A DNA stretch of 64,000 bases, from assembly GCA_019637265.1 (NCBI GenBank), contig JAHBVY010000001.1, positions 310,001 to 374,000 of the forward strand. The letters are read 5' to 3'. The translations under genes and the position numbers were made by a program. The notes under the pieces are model-generated. The model did not search any database. It was not told where the DNA came from and was given only the letters and a program-made list of their open reading frames with translations. Of the stretch, positions 32,289 through 39,531 are shown piece by piece; the stretch's first letter is position 1; each line of letters opens with the position of its first letter. The stretch is from Polyangiaceae bacterium. GTDB taxonomy: Bacteria > Myxococcota_A > Polyangia > Polyangiales > Polyangiaceae.

Positions 32289-32404
32289 GGGACTGCGGCT
32301 CAGAGGGGACTGCGGTTCAGAGGGGACTGCGGCTCAGAGGGGACTGCGGCTCAGAGGGGACTGCGGTTCAGTGGGACTGCGGCTCAGAGGGGACTGCGGC
32401 TCAG
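32289..32404 (+). repeat. Seven-unit 17-bp minisatellite between two minus-strand genes
   Basis: Tandem units of GGGACTGCGGCTCAGAG (some with CGGTTCAG; one is 16 bp; the last is cut) span 116 bases. Decayed copies continue upstream to about 32220. The array begins 32 bases after the OmpA-family gene stop and is about 180 bases from the start of the Cys-rich protein gene, i.e. in that gene's 5' region. Confidence 0.95.
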
Positions 32405-32435
32405 CCCCAGGACGCCCGATCCGAGCTTTGGTGGC

Positions 32436-33596
32436 TCACTTGGGGCAACCCTCCTTGGCGCCTTCCGTCCGCACGAACTGCACGCGGCGGTTCAGGGCGC
32501 GGTTGCGCTCCGAGGTGTTGGGCACCAGCGGTCGGTCGAAGCCGTAACCGTTGCTGGTGAGCCGGTTGGGGTCGATGCCGCGAGACACCAGGTACTTGAG
32601 CACGGACTCGGCGCGCTGACCGCTCAGCTTCTGGTTGTAGGCCTTGGACCCTTGGTTGTCCGTGTGGCCCTGGATCTCGAGCTTGATGGCGGAGTTCTTC
32701 TGGAGGACGTCCACCACCGCGTCGAGCACCGGGTGGCTCTCCTTGCGGATCGTGGCCTTGTTGTACTCGAAGTGGATCTGCTGGGTGATCTTCACCTCGC
32801 AGTCCGTCACCACCACCAGCGCCGGCTTGCTCGGGCAGCCGAGCGGCTCCTCCGTCGTGGAGCCGATGGTGTTCGGGCACTGATCCTTTAGGTCGGGGAC
32901 GCCGTCACCGTCGTTGTCGAGGTCAGGGCAGCCGTCTTGATCCTCGTAGCCATCCGGATCCTCCGGGTCGTTCGGGCACTTGTCTTCCGAGTCCGGGATC
33001 CCGTCGAGGTCGTTGTCGAGGTCGGGGCAGCCGTCCTCATCCAGGTAGCCGTCCTTGTCCTCCGGCTGCAGCACGCACTGGTCGCGCGAGTCCGGGATGC
33101 CGTCGCCGTCCGTATCCGGATCGTCAGGGCAGCCGTCCGTATCCTGGTAGCCGTTGAAGTTCTCCGGCTCGTCGGGGCAAGCGTCCTCGGTGTCGAGGTA
33201 CCCATCCCCATCGCGATCGCCAGGCTTGGGCTGCGGCTTGGGCACCGCCACCTCCACCATGCCGCGATCCGTGCAGTACTCTGGGGGGGAGAGGAAGTTG
33301 GCGGCGTGGGCGTTCGGCTCCGCCAACCACAGGTGGCGCTGCGCCTTGGAGAGGTAGCCCTGCTCCAGCTCGATCTGCGCGAACTTGAGGTGGCTCTGCG
33401 CCATCGCCAGCTCACGCGGCGCGCAGCGCACCGCGCCGTTACGCTCGGCCTGCTTCGCGATCTCCTCCAGCCCCGCGATTTGTCCCTTGAGCCGAGGCCC
33501 CTGGCTGCACCCGAGCGGGAGCGCCAGGAGACACAGCCACCAGGCCCCACGCGATAGACCCCGACGCTTCACGCGCGACTCACGCCTCGACCTCAT
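32436..33596 (-). CDS. OmpA-family lipoprotein with DUF4398-like helix and thrombospondin type-3 repeats
   Basis: The 386-residue product has a lipoprotein signal ending LLALPLGC (Cys30). Next is a helical DUF4398-like region (about 55-100; CAPRELAMAQSHLKFAQIELEQGYLSKAQRHLWLAE). Calcium-binding thrombospondin type-3 repeats (about 125-255; D-x-D-G-D-G units such as DRDGDGYLDTEDACPDEPEN) follow, then a C-terminal OmpA peptidoglycan-binding domain (about 275-375; IHFEYNKATIRKESHPVLDAV, IQGHTDNQGS, NQKLSGQRAESVLKYLVSRGID, NRALNRRVQF). It should link the outer membrane to the cell wall. Its ATG overlaps the stop of the small lipoprotein gene upstream (ATGA), so the two are made together. Confidence 0.93.
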   Translation of the reverse strand: MRSRRESRVKRRGLSRGAWWLCLLALPLGCSQGPRLKGQIAGLEEIAKQAERNGAVRCAPRELAMAQSHLKFAQIELEQGYLSKAQRHLWLAEPNAHAANFLSPPEYCTDRGMVEVAVPKPQPKPGDRDGDGYLDTEDACPDEPENFNGYQDTDGCPDDPDTDGDGIPDSRDQCVLQPEDKDGYLDEDGCPDLDNDLDGIPDSEDKCPNDPEDPDGYEDQDGCPDLDNDGDGVPDLKDQCPNTIGSTTEEPLGCPSKPALVVVTDCEVKITQQIHFEYNKATIRKESHPVLDAVVDVLQKNSAIKLEIQGHTDNQGSKAYNQKLSGQRAESVLKYLVSRGIDPNRLTSNGYGFDRPLVPNTSERNRALNRRVQFVRTEGAKEGCPK

Positions 33597-33895
33597 CGGC
33601 CAGCTCCTCGCCGCGCCTCGCGGGAGAGCCGAATCGCCTTGTCGGCGTAACCCTCCGCGGCCTCAGCCAGGTTCGAGGCGTCGCTGTAGTCCGCCTCGGC
33701 GGCCTCGCTCTGCGCCTTCTCCAAGTGCTCCTTCGCGAGGTAATACTCGTAGGGCGCGTACTGCTCTGCGTTCAGCTCCCGCGCCTCTTCGAGCTTGGAG
33801 GAGGCGGCGTTCGCCGAGATGGCGTACAGCGTGTTGCCGCAGCCCACGCTGGGCGCCACCGCGGCGACCAGCGTGAGGCTCACCGCGAGCTTCAT
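33593..33895 (-). CDS. Small DUF4398-type lipoprotein
   Basis: The 100-residue product begins at ATG 33895 with a lipoprotein signal (MKLAVSLTLVAAVAPSVGC). A helical DUF4398-like domain follows (SSKLEEARELNAEQYAPYEYYLAKEHLEKAQSEAAEADYSDASNLAEAAEGYADKAIRLSREARRG), the same type as in the N-terminal half of the coupled OmpA-family protein. An upstream ATG at 34027 is in frame with a spaced AAGG, but would place the signal 60 residues in, so 33895 is preferred. It likely partners the OmpA protein at the outer membrane. Function unproven. Confidence 0.75.
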   Translation of the reverse strand: MKLAVSLTLVAAVAPSVGCGNTLYAISANAASSKLEEARELNAEQYAPYEYYLAKEHLEKAQSEAAEADYSDASNLAEAAEGYADKAIRLSREARRGAGR

Positions 33896-34242
33896 GGCGA
33901 AGGGACCGGCGGCGAGGGCTCGGCGGCAGGAGAGCAGGGCGGTGCTGCTCACCGCGAGGAAACGACGGTTCCCCGTCGGCGAGCTCGACGCGCCGCTCGA
34001 AGAGTCACGACTGAAGCGCTTGAACATGGCCTTGCTGTTCACGAGGAGCGGAAGTGGACCGGTCGGAGGGGGGCGCGGCTCTCGGCGGCACTGCGCGGCC
34101 GGGGCCGTGGGCCGAACCCAGTCGGACGCTAGCAACCGCGAGAGTCAGGCGTCAACCACCCACCGCTGGTGACCTGATGGTGTCATTGCCGGGTGGAAGT
34201 TTGCGGCTCAGCTGTCGAGCCCCGCCCGTCGCCGGGCATCGC

Positions 34243-34291
34243 CGCTTGGCCTCGCCTGCCGCTTGGCCTCGCCTGCCGCTTGGCATTGCCC
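34243..34291 (+). repeat. 17-bp tandem repeat (2 plus a partial unit)
   Basis: CGCTTGGCCTCGCCTGC occurs twice in tandem (34243-34259, 34260-34276) and is followed by a diverged third unit. It lies in the spacer just past the lexA stop. Confidence 0.85.
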
Positions 34292-34317
34292 CCGCTGGTC
34301 GCCGGCGACGAGCCAGC

Positions 34318-34992
34318 TCACATATCGCGGTACAACCCGACCACCACGCCGAGCAGCATGGTGTCGCGGAAGTCACTCGCGCGCACCAGGATCGGCGCCA
34401 TCCCGCTGTTCGCTGGCTGGAACCGGACGTAGTCGTTCTCGGGGTAGTAGTACTTCACCGTGGCTTCGTCGCCGATGAGCGCGACCACGATGTCGCCACG
34501 CGTGGCGTTGCTCTGCTGCCGCACGAACAGCAGATCCCCATTCAAGATCCCCGCCTCGATCATCGAGTCCCCGTGCACCCGGAGGCCGAACACGGAGCGC
34601 CCGTTGCTGCGCACCCGCGCGCGATCGATGCGCACGGTGTCCACCACGTTCTCCTCCGCGAGCAGCGGCAGGCCCGCTGCCACGCGCCCGAGCACCTGGA
34701 TCTCGAGGGTGTCTTCGGATGAGGCGCTGGGCGCGGGGTCATTCGCCGGTGCGCTCGCGCCGGGCCCCATTCCGTCAGTCGGGTCCACCACGCGCAGCGC
34801 GCGGCTCTTCATGTCCTCCCGCCGGAGGTAACCCTTGCGTTCCAAGGCGCGCAGGTGATCATTCACTCCGTTGGTGGAGCGGATCCCCATGAACTCCCCG
34901 ATCTCACGGAGCGTGGGTGGGTAGCCGTGCTCCTCGATGCACTTGCGGATGAAGTCGAGGGTCTGCTCCTGACGCTTCGTGAGGCCTTGCAT
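34318..34992 (-). CDS. lexA: LexA repressor
   Basis: This is the SOS-response repressor, which self-cleaves when stimulated by RecA. An N-terminal winged helix (about 1-65; MQGLTKRQEQTLDFIRKCIEEHGYPPTLREIGEFMGIRSTNGVNDHLRALERKGYLRRE) and a linker are followed by the cleavage site Ala106-Gly107 (GRVAAGLP). The catalytic Ser143 (HGDSMIEAGI) and Lys180 (EATVKYYY) are spaced as in E. coli LexA. At 224 residues it is slightly longer than E. coli LexA (202) owing to a Pro/Ala/Ser linker (about 75-92). A candidate operator overlaps its leader. Confidence 0.97.
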   Translation of the reverse strand: MQGLTKRQEQTLDFIRKCIEEHGYPPTLREIGEFMGIRSTNGVNDHLRALERKGYLRREDMKSRALRVVDPTDGMGPGASAPANDPAPSASSEDTLEIQVLGRVAAGLPLLAEENVVDTVRIDRARVRSNGRSVFGLRVHGDSMIEAGILNGDLLFVRQQSNATRGDIVVALIGDEATVKYYYPENDYVRFQPANSGMAPILVRASDFRDTMLLGVVVGLYRDM

Positions 34993-35005
34993 GGTGCGGA
35001 ACGCT

Positions 35006-35022
35006 ACTGAACGGGTGTAGGG
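35006..35022 (-). promoter_or_regulatory. Candidate LexA operator upstream of lexA
   Basis: On the minus strand this is CCCTACACCCGTTCAGT, 14 bases before the lexA ATG. From memory, the reported Myxococcus LexA box is CTRHAMRYBYGTTCAGS; 14 of 17 positions fit, including the whole GTTCAG end. A second CAGTAGGTTACGAAG segment lies about 30 bases further upstream. Autoregulation of lexA would be expected. Confidence 0.45.
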
Positions 35023-35030
35023 GAGTCAAA

Positions 35031-35326
35031 TTTTTCGCGATCTAACTTCGTAACCTACTGAAATCACTTGCATTTTTGAGGTGCGGATCGAGCGCGGCAG
35101 CTGCGTCCATGATCGCGCTCTCCACGTTTTTTCTGAGGGGGGGGTTGGACGGCACCGCGCCGTGAGTGCGCCTTGGTCCCAGCCCCGTCCACCGGCGCGG
35201 CCAGCCGTCCGTACACCTGACGGATCACCCAATCAGCACCCCTGACGGGCTGCGAGCGTCAGTGAACCTGACGGGCTGCCCGCACCAACGCCACGACGAT
35301 GGAACGTCCGTACACCTGACAGCGCC
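35031..35326. other. lexA promoter region and repeat-bearing spacer
   Basis: No gene is supported. The AT-richer part (35025-35080) should hold the lexA promoter. A perfect dispersed 18-mer is at 35141-35158. Two copies of CGTCCGTACACCTGAC (35206-35221 and about 35304-35319) and two of CCTGACGGGCTGC (about 35250 and 35268) lie just past the stop of the cyclic-nucleotide-binding gene. Confidence 0.6.
35141..35158 (+). repeat. Dispersed spacer 18-mer, perfect copy
   Basis: GGGGTTGGACGGCACCGC within a run of eight G, followed by GCCGTGAG. Confidence 0.95.
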
Positions 35327-35794
35327 TCAGAACTTGCCGCTGATGGACAGGAACGTGAGCTTGTTGGTCGTCTCCCGCAGGCGGCTCACCAGCATGCGCA
35401 CGATGGACCACAGCACCTCGTAGGCGAGGTCCTTGTGGAGGAACAGCAGGTCGTCGAACGCGTCCTTGGAGATCGCGAGCACCCGGCAGGTGTTGTGCAC
35501 TCGGGCGTCCGCGGAGCGCGGCGACTCGTCGAGCAGCGCCATCTCCCCGAACATCTGCCCCGGCCCCAGGATGGCGAGGGCTTCTTCCCCCATGCCCGGC
35601 ACCTCGCGGCTGATGCGCACGCGCCCTTCGAGGATGACGTAGAGCTTGTCGCCGGGGGCGCCGTGCTCGAAGATCTTGGTGCCCAGCTGGTGGGTCTCTT
35701 CGCTCGCCACCTTCGCGACGAGCTCGAGCGCTTCGTCCTTGAGGCCAGCGAAGAGCTCGACCTGCCGCAGCTGCTGCACCCGTTCCGAAGGCAT
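35327..35794 (-). CDS. Cyclic nucleotide-binding domain protein (Crp-type, no DNA-binding domain)
   Basis: The 155-residue protein is essentially one cNMP-binding beta-barrel: LRQVELFAGLKDEALELVAKVA at the start, the glycine turns in FEHGAPGDKLYVILEGRVRIS, and the phosphate-binding cassette FGEMALLDESPRSADARV (about 83-100), whose Glu and Arg contact cyclic AMP or GMP. A C-terminal helix follows, but there is no helix-turn-helix, so it is not a Crp/Fnr transcription factor by itself. Stand-alone modules of this kind act through protein partners. ATG 35794 is a natural start. It has no close operon partner. Confidence 0.88.
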   Translation of the reverse strand: MPSERVQQLRQVELFAGLKDEALELVAKVASEETHQLGTKIFEHGAPGDKLYVILEGRVRISREVPGMGEEALAILGPGQMFGEMALLDESPRSADARVHNTCRVLAISKDAFDDLLFLHKDLAYEVLWSIVRMLVSRLRETTNKLTFLSISGKF

Positions 35795-35887
35795 GCTCCG
35801 CCGACTCTACACGACCTCTCACCAATTGTTGCGTTTACGGCGCCCCGCGGCCGCACCAAGCTGGTTCGGCAGGCTGGTAGGCCATTC

Positions 35888-35905
35888 GCGGTGCCGTCCA
35901 ACCCC
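35888..35905 (-). repeat. Dispersed spacer 18-mer, perfect copy
   Basis: Plus strand GCGGTGCCGTCCAACCCC, the exact reverse complement of GGGGTTGGACGGCACCGC, in the spacer between the cyclic-nucleotide-binding gene and the tonB-like gene. Confidence 0.95.
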
Positions 35906-36019
35906 CAACCCCCGAGCCCCCAACCGAGTCGAAGCGCGGGCCCAGGGTGGATCGCGGCACTACCCACGCACCCGACACCAGCGCGCCCTGCTGCGCCGTG
36001 ATCCGGTGCAGCGCTCGTC

Positions 36020-36898
36020 TCAGCGGGTGAAGGTGACGGTGAACGGCGGGGTGCTGGCGGTGATGGGCTGACCATCCGGGCCCAGCGCCGTGCGGTAGGT
36101 CATGCGGAACGCGCACTGGCGGGCGAGGGAGCCGAAGCCGTTGCCGGGGTCGCTCAGCACCTGGACACTGGTGGCCTTGCCGCGTGGGTCCACCGTGACC
36201 GACAGGCGCACGCGAGCGAAGTCGATTTGCTCCATGTCCGCCTGGGCGGGGAAGCCGCAGCTCGACCAGTTGGTGCCCTTGGCCGCCGCGGCGCGCGCCT
36301 TGTTCTCTTTCGGGGGCGGGGGGGGCAGCGGCTTGGCGTCGGGCTGTTTGCCCTTGCCGTCCTTCACGCCGTCCTTGCCCACCACGGGGTTTCGTACCGC
36401 CTCCTTCGAGGTGCCGTGGGCGGCCGTGGTGCCGCCAGCGAAGCGATCGCCGTCGCCCTGCACCATGGTGAAGTCGGTCATGTCCTCCACGGCGTCCCCT
36501 GCCGCGGGCGCCGCCTCGAGCACCCGGCCCGCTTGGGCAGCCGCGGCGGGCGCGGCCTGAGCGGGGGGCGGCGGGGTGTCTGGCGGTGGCGCCTCGGGCT
36601 CCGCTTCGGGCTCGGGCTCCGGCTCGGGCGCGGGCTCCGGCTTCGCCTCATCCATCACGATGTCGATCTCTTCGACCGCCGCGCCGTCGACGGCGCGCGC
36701 CACGCTGGTCGCGAAGTCATCCACCCAGAACGGCGTGCGGAGCCCCTTGGCGGCCGCGCCGGCGTGCAGCGCGACCCCACCCACCAAGCCGAGCACGATC
36801 CCGATGGTCGAGATGTGGCGATCGAGGCCGAGCACCGCGCTGAGCGGCTCGGTCACGACGCCATCGAGCTCCCGGCGATCGAGCTCGGGGCTGCTCAT
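36020..36898 (-). CDS. TonB-like energy transducer (AgmX/PglI-like C-terminal domain)
   Basis: The 292-residue protein has one N-terminal membrane helix (about 28-50). A long Pro/Glu/Ala periplasmic spacer (EPAPEPEPEPEAEPEAPPPDTPPPP) follows, then a Lys/Pro-rich stretch and a C-terminal globular domain (about 222-292; FARVRLSVTVDPRGKATSVQVLSDPGNGFGSLARQCAFRMTYRTALGPDGQPI). That last domain is TonB-like, with the typical VTVDxxGxVxxVxVLxSPGxGFGxxA pattern. It would carry proton-motive energy from the ExbB/ExbD-like pair to outer-membrane receptors. It is last in the exbB-exbD-tonB operon, with two bases after the exbD stop. Confidence 0.88.
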   Translation of the reverse strand: MSSPELDRRELDGVVTEPLSAVLGLDRHISTIGIVLGLVGGVALHAGAAAKGLRTPFWVDDFATSVARAVDGAAVEEIDIVMDEAKPEPAPEPEPEPEAEPEAPPPDTPPPPAQAAPAAAAQAGRVLEAAPAAGDAVEDMTDFTMVQGDGDRFAGGTTAAHGTSKEAVRNPVVGKDGVKDGKGKQPDAKPLPPPPPKENKARAAAAKGTNWSSCGFPAQADMEQIDFARVRLSVTVDPRGKATSVQVLSDPGNGFGSLARQCAFRMTYRTALGPDGQPITASTPPFTVTFTR

Positions 36899-36900
36899 GG

Positions 36901-37344
36901 TCAGCCGCCCTCACTGGGTGGCTTGGTCTCCTCGGCGGCGGCCGCTTGCACCCCGAAGGCCACCTTGCTGATGCCCGCGCGGTTCAGCAGATCGAGCACG
37001 TGGATCACGCGGCCGTGCTCCACCTTGCGGTCCGCCCGGATCACCGCGCGGATGTCCTGGTTCTTCGCCTTCGCGCTCTTCGCCAGCGCGCTCACCGCCT
37101 CATCATTCGCCACGGGGTTCGAGTCCACGTGGGTCTTGCCATCGGCCGACAGCTCCACGCTGAACACCGTCTGGATCTCCTGGCCGGTGGCGGCCTTGGG
37201 GAGATCCATCGGCATCCCTTGGTTCACGATCATCTTCGCCGTGACCATGAAGATGATGAGGAGCACCAGCGTGACGTCGACGAGCGGCGTCACGTTGATG
37301 CCCGAGATCATCCCGTCGTCATCGCTCTGGGCTCCACCCGCCAC
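36901..37344 (-). CDS. exbD: ExbD/TolR family biopolymer transport protein
   Basis: The 147-residue protein has a short cytoplasmic N terminus, one membrane helix (ISGINVTPLVDVTLVLLIIFMVTAKMI, about 14-40) with the essential Asp in PLVDVTLVLL, and a periplasmic domain containing DLPKAATG and a C-terminal VIRADRKVEHGRVIHVLDLLNRAGISKVAFGV, all diagnostic of ExbD/TolR. It forms the proton-driven motor with the ExbB-like protein encoded just upstream (three-base gap). Tol and Ton systems share this family; the adjacent TonB-like gene supports ExbD. Confidence 0.93.
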   Translation of the reverse strand: MAGGAQSDDDGMISGINVTPLVDVTLVLLIIFMVTAKMIVNQGMPMDLPKAATGQEIQTVFSVELSADGKTHVDSNPVANDEAVSALAKSAKAKNQDIRAVIRADRKVEHGRVIHVLDLLNRAGISKVAFGVQAAAAEETKPPSEGG

Positions 37345-37347
37345 GGC

Positions 37348-38037
37348 TCAGTCCTCGCTCGCGTCGCTGGAGTCGTTCGAGCCACTGTCCACCGCGACCA
37401 GGTGGCTCAGCAGCACGCGGCTCAGCGCCTCGGTGTTGGCGAGGATCGCCTTGCTCATGCGCATGAACAGGTTGAACATCGCGACCGCGGGGATGGCGAC
37501 GAGCAGACCGATCGCGGTGGCGACCAGCGCCTCCGCGATGGCGGCCATCACCTCTTGCGGGGCGCCGGCCGCCGCCGCGGCGCCACCCTCCGACATCCCC
37601 AGCGCCTTGAACGCCTGGACGATGCCGATGACGGTGCCGAACAGCCCGATGAACGGCGCGTTGTTGCCCAGCGTGCCGAGGTAGGCGAGCCACTTCTCCA
37701 GCTTCATCCGCTGCAGCGCCGCCGCGCCGTTCATCGCCTCCTCCGCCGACTTCGCGCCCCGGTCGACCTCCATCAGCCCGGCGACCACCACCGCCGCCTC
37801 CGCGCTGGGCGACGCCTGCATGCGCTTGATGGCGCCCTCGATGTCGTTCTTGCGCAGCAGGGCGCGCAGCTCCTGAGCCAGCCCGCCGATGTCGTCGCGC
37901 AGCCGCCAGTAGAAGTAGCCGCGCTCCAGCATGATCGCCACGGAGACGACGCTGAGGAAGATGAGGAGCCACATCACCCAGCCGGCTCCGAAGTTGGTCA
38001 TCAGGCGTTCGAGCCAGTGGACCAGGTTGGTTGTCAT
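37348..38037 (-). CDS. exbB: ExbB/TolQ family proton channel protein
   Basis: The 229-residue membrane protein has three helices: N-terminal (about 18-36), and a long pair (about 105-130 and 160-195; LGTLGNNAPFIGLFGTVIGIVQAFKAL and EALVATAIGLLVAIPAVAMFNLFM). These two carry the GLxGTVxGI and ATAxGLxVAIPAV motifs of the MotA/TolQ/ExbB family. It forms the proton channel with ExbD. It is the first gene of the exbB-exbD-tonB operon. The spacer of 268 bases upstream shows no clear regulatory site. Confidence 0.93.
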   Translation of the reverse strand: MTTNLVHWLERLMTNFGAGWVMWLLIFLSVVSVAIMLERGYFYWRLRDDIGGLAQELRALLRKNDIEGAIKRMQASPSAEAAVVVAGLMEVDRGAKSAEEAMNGAAALQRMKLEKWLAYLGTLGNNAPFIGLFGTVIGIVQAFKALGMSEGGAAAAAGAPQEVMAAIAEALVATAIGLLVAIPAVAMFNLFMRMSKAILANTEALSRVLLSHLVAVDSGSNDSSDASED

Positions 38038-38304
38038 GTGTGTGCCTCGTGAGTCGAGCGATTGAGTCTCAGTTTTTCGGCGTGGCCCGGGCTCATGGGG
38101 CCCAGCGCGTGCCTCGTCTAGTGGGCGGAGCAGGTGGTGCAGCGAGGAAGGGACCTACGGCATCGTCTGCGTGGCGCGCCCGTCGCGTGCTGGTTTTGAC
38201 TGGGGCCGGCCAAGGGCGCAAGGGCTCCCGGTGCTTCATGAAGCCCTTGGCTCTCCACCGGGGACGGGTGCCCGCAGGCGCGAAGATCGTTCGACCGGCC
38301 GACG

Positions 38305-39246
38305 TCAGCGCTTCTTGGGCGCGTCGACGTCCTTGCCCGCGGCCCGGGCGCGAGCGCGCGCTCGCTTCTTGCGCTCGAAGTCGAGGGCGCGGGGTGAGCC
38401 CTCCGGGACGGGGCTCTTGAGCGTCTTCGGTGGCTTGAGGGCGCCCGGGGCGCTGCAGCAGCGGAAGCCGATGGAGTAGTCCGAGTAGCGCGGGTTGTGG
38501 GCGGTGGTCTGGTAGCTGCAGCCCTCGCCGTTGATGCGGGTGTCCAGGTAGTAGCCGCCGCGGAAGGTGCCGCCCTTGTTGGCCGTCCACTCGTGGAGGT
38601 TGCCCACCATGTCATGGACACCGAACGAGTTCCGACAGCGGCTGTTCGCGCCGCACTTCATCACCGTTTTGCTGAGCTGGTTGAGGCGCGGGTCGTTCAT
38701 CTTGTCCAGCGTGTAGAGTTCGTCCGGCGGCAGCACGCCGAACACGCGAAGGAGCGATGACTCCCCGCTGTCGTTGCAGCGCCCCTTGATGTGCTCGTCG
38801 CCGTAGGGGTAGCGAGTGGGCTGCTTGCCGCGGCAGGCGGTGACCCACTCCTCGTCGCTGCACAGGCGTTTCCCCGCGGATTCACAGGCGATGGTGGCCT
38901 CCTCCTGGCTCAGGTAGGCCTGTGGTACGACGTTCTGACGACTGCGCGCCACCACCAGCTGCCCCGGGCTCACGCTGTGGTACGGCGAGTGATTGCGCAG
39001 GCGCTTGCCCTTGCTGTTCACCACGTCCAGGCTCGCCTCGAAGCGGTCGATGCAGTAGCGCCCCAGCACGTTCGCCATCCCGGGTGGGCAGCCCTTGGGC
39101 GCGCCCTCGAGCGCCGGGGAGAAGAGCAGCGTGAGCGCGGCCGCGGCGCCGGTGACCGCCGTGATCGCGAGCCACTCGAGCTTCTGCGGTGGGCGCCGTG
39201 AAGGATTCGTCCGCTTCGTCGACGTTTCGAACCGATCCGTCAGCAC
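38305..39246 (-). CDS. Membrane-anchored SUMF1/formylglycine-generating-enzyme-like protein
   Basis: The 313-residue protein has an N-terminal membrane segment (WLAITAVTGAAAALTLLFSPAL, about 24-45). A sulfatase-modifying-factor (SUMF1) fold follows: MANVLGRYCIDRFEASL, YLSQEEATIACESAGKRLCSDEEWVTACRG (the AxxACxxxGxRLxTExEWExAxRG motif), FGVHDMVGNLHEWTANKGGTFRGGYYL and the final YSIGFRCC. The domain is shared by true formylglycine-generating enzymes and by non-catalytic iron or ergothioneine relatives; catalytic status cannot be settled here. GTG 39246 is chosen because AAAGG is seven bases upstream; earlier codons look non-coding. The tail is Arg/Lys-rich. Confidence 0.82.
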   Translation of the reverse strand: MLTDRFETSTKRTNPSRRPPQKLEWLAITAVTGAAAALTLLFSPALEGAPKGCPPGMANVLGRYCIDRFEASLDVVNSKGKRLRNHSPYHSVSPGQLVVARSRQNVVPQAYLSQEEATIACESAGKRLCSDEEWVTACRGKQPTRYPYGDEHIKGRCNDSGESSLLRVFGVLPPDELYTLDKMNDPRLNQLSKTVMKCGANSRCRNSFGVHDMVGNLHEWTANKGGTFRGGYYLDTRINGEGCSYQTTAHNPRYSDYSIGFRCCSAPGALKPPKTLKSPVPEGSPRALDFERKKRARARARAAGKDVDAPKKR

Positions 39247-39531
39247 CTCAGACCTTTCAGCCTGGGCGCTGACGAGGGACGGTGCGCTGACGAGGAACGG
39301 GGCGCGCCGGGAGTGATGTCGGTCCCGCGGTGGGCGACGCCGGTCGCCTGCGGCGGACAGCGTTCGAGGCGCCATGGGGCCTCAGCAAGACAGAGGGCAG
39401 GGGGTTGGTCAAGTTTTCGGTCAGCCGGGCGGCGCTGCTGTCTCTTCACGAGCCGCGCGGCTCAGCCGCGAGGCACCGGGCCGCGGCTCGTCCGCCGTGA
39501 GGCGCTGGCCGCGCCCTACAGGGGGGGCGGC

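Noticed and set aside
32289-32404. CRISPR array
   Set aside because: The 17-bp units are directly adjacent with no spacers, and no cas gene is near; this is a minisatellite.
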